Made by a program: the position numbers and the translations under genes
Shown here: piece after piece, positions 61,578 to 64,000 of the stretch
Layout: each line of letters opens with the position of its first letter
How positions within the stretch are numbered: position 1 is the first letter of the stretch
Notes under the pieces: model-generated
Told to the model about the DNA's origin: nothing
The model's input: the letters and a program-made list of their open reading frames with translations, nothing else
Database searches by the model: none
Origin: an uncultured Prevotellaceae bacterium
GTDB lineage: Bacteria > Bacteroidota > Bacteroidia > Bacteroidales > Muribaculaceae
DNA: 64,000 nt
Direction: 5' to 3'
NCBI GenBank assembly: GCA_900318255.1
Contig: ONJX01000003.1
Location: 55,317 to 119,316 of the forward strand

Positions 61578-63638
61578 ATGAAGAAAACATTAATTGCCGC
61601 TGCTGTGGTGGCATTGGCATCATCAAGCATGGCTATGGCACAGAACAGCAATTTCAACTACAATGTGGACCGCTTTGCCGACATCGAGGTGTTGCGCTAT
61701 CAGGTCCCAGGTTTTAACGACTTGACACTTCAGCAAAAGAAGTATGTCTATTACCTTACCGAGGCTGCCCTGCAGGGCCGCGACATCCTCTTCGACCAGA
61801 ATGGCAAGTACAACCTCGTGGTGCGCCAGGTGCTCGAGGCCATCTACACCAGCTACAATGGCGACCGCTCAAGCGCCGACTTCAAAGGCCTGGAGAAATA
61901 CCTCAAGCAGGTGTGGTTTGGCAACGGCATCCATCACCACTACGCTCAGGACAAGTTTGTGCCCGAGTTCTCACAGGCATTCTTCGATGCCGAGTACAAG
62001 AAGCTGCCACTCGAGAAGCTGCCCATACAGTCGTGCGACAAGTGCAGCAAAGAGAAGAAATGCGACAAGGCCGATGAGCTGCTCAAGACTCTCGACAAGG
62101 TAATCTTCGACCCCACCTTCATGGCTAAGCGCGTGAACCAGGCCGACGGCGAGGACCTTATCCTCACCAGCGCCAACAACCTCTATGAGGGCGTCACCCA
62201 GCAGGAGGTAGAAGCCTTCTATGAGGGCATCAAGGATCCTAACGACCCCACCCCCATCAGCTATGGCCTCAACCGCAAGGTGGTAAAGGAGAATGGCAAA
62301 GTGGTAGAAAAAACCTACAAGATAGGTGAGCTCTACAGCAAAGCCATCGTCAACATCGTCTATTGGCTGCAAAAGGCTGCCAGCGTGGCCGAGAACAGCG
62401 CTCAGAAGGCTTACATCGCCAAGCTCATTGAGTATTACACCACAGGCGACCTCAAGGCCTTTGACGACTACAGCATCATGTGGGCCGAGGAGACTCAAGG
62501 CACCGTCGATTTCATCAACGGCTTCATTGAGAGCTATGGCGACCCACTGGGCATGACTGCCAACTGGGAGAGCATCGTCAACTTCAAGAACAAGGACGCC
62601 TCGTTCCGCACCACTCTCATCAGCAATAACGCACAGTGGTTTGAGGACAACTCGCCCGTGGACAAGCGCTTCAAGAAGCAGAACGTGAAGGGCGTGAGCG
62701 CCAAGGTCATCACCGCCGCCATCCTCGCCGGCGACAGCTACCCCTCTACCCCAATCGGCATCAACCTGCCTAACAGCAACTGGATTCGCGCCGCTCATGG
62801 CTCTAAGTCAGTAACTCTGGAGAACATCACCGATGCCTACGACGAGGTGGCTAGCGGCACAGGCTTCAACGAGGAGTTTGCCTACAGCGACACCGAGGTG
62901 CAGCTCATGAAGAAGTATCTCACCATCGCCGACAAGCTGCACACCGACCTGCACGAATGCCTCGGCCACGCCAGTGGACAACTGCTGCCAGGCGTTGACC
63001 CCGACGCCCTGAAAGCCTACGGCGCTACCCTCGAGGAAGGCCGTGCCGACCTCTTCGCGCTCTACTATCTTGCCGACCCCAAACTCGTGGAGCTTGGCAT
63101 CTTCAAAGACCCCGACACCTACAAGGCCGAGTATTACAAATACATCATGAACGGTCTCCTCACCCAGCTCACCCGCATCGAGCCAGGCAAGAACATCGAG
63201 GAGTCGCACATGCGCAACCGCAAGTTCATCAGCGAGTGGTGCTACCAGATGGGCAAGAAGGACAAGGTTATCGAGATTGTGAAAGACAAGAAGAGAGGTG
63301 GCAAGACCTATGTTAAGGTTAACGACTATCAGAAGCTGCGCGCACTCTTTGGCAAGCTCCTTGCCGAGGTGCAGCGCATCAAGAGCGAGGGCGACTTTGA
63401 GGCTGGCCGCAAGCTCGTGGAGACCTACGGTGTGAAGGTTGACCCCAAAATCCATGCCGAGATACTCAAGCGCTACGAGAGCCTGAACATTGCCCCCTAC
63501 AAGGGCTTTGTCAACCCCGTCTATCATGTGGTGAAAGACGCCAGCGGCGACATCAAAGACATCACCATCAGCTACGACGAGAACTACATCGACCAGCACT
63601 TGCGCTACAGCCGCGACTACTCGCCACTGACAAAGTAA
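61578..63638 (+). CDS. Dipeptidyl peptidase III-like metallopeptidase (M49)
   Basis: The protein has 686 residues with a signal peptide (LIAAAVVALASSSMAMAQNS), so it is exported. The zinc motif HExxxH is HECLGH at 459-464, and the third ligand comes from EEGRAD (E486/E487). Length and motifs agree with bacterial M49 enzymes, which release dipeptides from N-termini of small peptides. A CDKCSKEKKCDK segment (about 152-164) adds cysteines not usual in the family. It is a single gene with its own promoter and terminator. Confidence 0.94.
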   Translation: MKKTLIAAAVVALASSSMAMAQNSNFNYNVDRFADIEVLRYQVPGFNDLTLQQKKYVYYLTEAALQGRDILFDQNGKYNLVVRQVLEAIYTSYNGDRSSADFKGLEKYLKQVWFGNGIHHHYAQDKFVPEFSQAFFDAEYKKLPLEKLPIQSCDKCSKEKKCDKADELLKTLDKVIFDPTFMAKRVNQADGEDLILTSANNLYEGVTQQEVEAFYEGIKDPNDPTPISYGLNRKVVKENGKVVEKTYKIGELYSKAIVNIVYWLQKAASVAENSAQKAYIAKLIEYYTTGDLKAFDDYSIMWAEETQGTVDFINGFIESYGDPLGMTANWESIVNFKNKDASFRTTLISNNAQWFEDNSPVDKRFKKQNVKGVSAKVITAAILAGDSYPSTPIGINLPNSNWIRAAHGSKSVTLENITDAYDEVASGTGFNEEFAYSDTEVQLMKKYLTIADKLHTDLHECLGHASGQLLPGVDPDALKAYGATLEEGRADLFALYYLADPKLVELGIFKDPDTYKAEYYKYIMNGLLTQLTRIEPGKNIEESHMRNRKFISEWCYQMGKKDKVIEIVKDKKRGGKTYVKVNDYQKLRALFGKLLAEVQRIKSEGDFEAGRKLVETYGVKVDPKIHAEILKRYESLNIAPYKGFVNPVYHVVKDASGDIKDITISYDENYIDQHLRYSRDYSPLTK

Positions 63639-63713
63639 GCGCTTCGCGTAAGAAACGTGGAAAGTGAGACTGGTAGCCTAACGATTAAGCCTTGAACTAA
63701 AATTTAAACAAGA

Positions 63714-63743
63714 GTGCTGCGCCCATGTGAGCGCAGCACTTTT
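63714..63743 (+). terminator. Rho-independent terminator after the M49 gene
   Basis: GTGCTGCGC (63714-63722) pairs with GCGCAGCAC (63731-63739), followed by TTTT. Confidence 0.9.
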
Positions 63744-64000
63744 CTATAAGGTTGAAAAGACCTCCAAAACAAAACAGTATATGCCACATTACTATTTCAA
63801 GAAATCAACATAACTCATAAATCATTTCTAAAATGATGTAAAAACACATTATTTTGGAAATGAATTGCCACATCCTAGTAACTAAAGCACACAAATTAAA
63901 CTATTAGTGTCCGGTAAAAGTTTTTATTTACACCGTAATCAATTGACATTTAACGGAAAAAAGGTAAGAGACAAAACAGAGGCTTACTTTTCAAGGGCAA
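63744..64000. other. Right edge, possible end of an insertion sequence
   Basis: An imperfect palindrome lies at about 63818-63864 (AATCATTTCTAAAATGATGT against its near complement). From 63906 the sequence TAGTGTCCGGTAAAAG, then AACGGAAAAAAGG, resembles terminal sequences of Bacteroidetes insertion elements, but no transposase is within the window. No gene is seen. Confidence 0.3.

Overview
The window reads as chromosomal DNA of a gut-type Bacteroidales bacterium, most likely Muribaculaceae or a relative (taxonomy is inference). Support: many promoters of the Bacteroidetes form TTG-N19/20-TAnnTTTG, few Shine-Dalgarno sequences, BspA-like leucine-rich surface proteins, C-terminal tails like those of type IX secretion cargo, dockerin-like tails, a GH84 hexosaminidase, DPP IV and DPP III peptidases, and an mreBCD-mrdA-rodA operon.

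Layout. 1-2.5 kb: an M16 peptidase running off the left edge and a GH84 glycosidase. 2.8-10.5 kb: an alanine/sodium symporter, then the rod-shape operon mreB-mreC-mreD-mrdA-rodA with overlapping junctions. 10.6-13.6 kb: a family 2 glycosyltransferase, radC and dinB. 13.7-19.2 kb: an alpha-2-macroglobulin-like giant. 19.7-20.5 kb: tRNA-Gln(CUG) followed by rpsP. 21.2-38.1 kb: an accessory region of surface-protein genes. 38.4-43.1 kb: a small membrane protein, an AAA/DUF4143 ATPase, an LRR protein, and a Ser/Thr kinase with a probable DNA-binding partner. 43.3-45 kb: rpmH and efp, divergently transcribed, then a PIN toxin-antitoxin pair. 45-52 kb: a secreted endonuclease I, a BspA-like protein, dnaB and a dockerin-tailed secreted protein. 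52-57 kb: miaA, DPP IV and an AAA/PD-(D/E)XK ATPase. 57-61 kb: etfB-etfA-acyl-CoA dehydrogenase. 61.6-63.6 kb: an M49 peptidase. The right edge may enter an insertion sequence.

The main discovery is an AT-rich mobile element of 8,382 bp (22993-31374). It has inserted inside one very large BspA-like surface-protein gene and cut it into a 5' part (from 22184) and a 3' part (to 36529). A large serine recombinase is encoded at the right end. The two junctions share a TCTGTwACT core. Joining the element ends gives a near-palindromic attP whose arms are exactly symmetric about a central AC dinucleotide. Removing the element at that dinucleotide restores one in-frame ORF of about 1,987 codons (LRR, GLUG repeats, dockerin-like, cohesin-like and secretion tail).

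The element carries a primase-like replication protein with a degenerate second copy of its own domain, iteron-like repeats inside that gene, a structured leader, and a chain of small unrecognised proteins. No capsid or conjugation genes were recognised. It could be an integrative plasmid or a satellite. Because it sits precisely and reversibly in a coding sequence, it may also switch a surface adhesin on and off.
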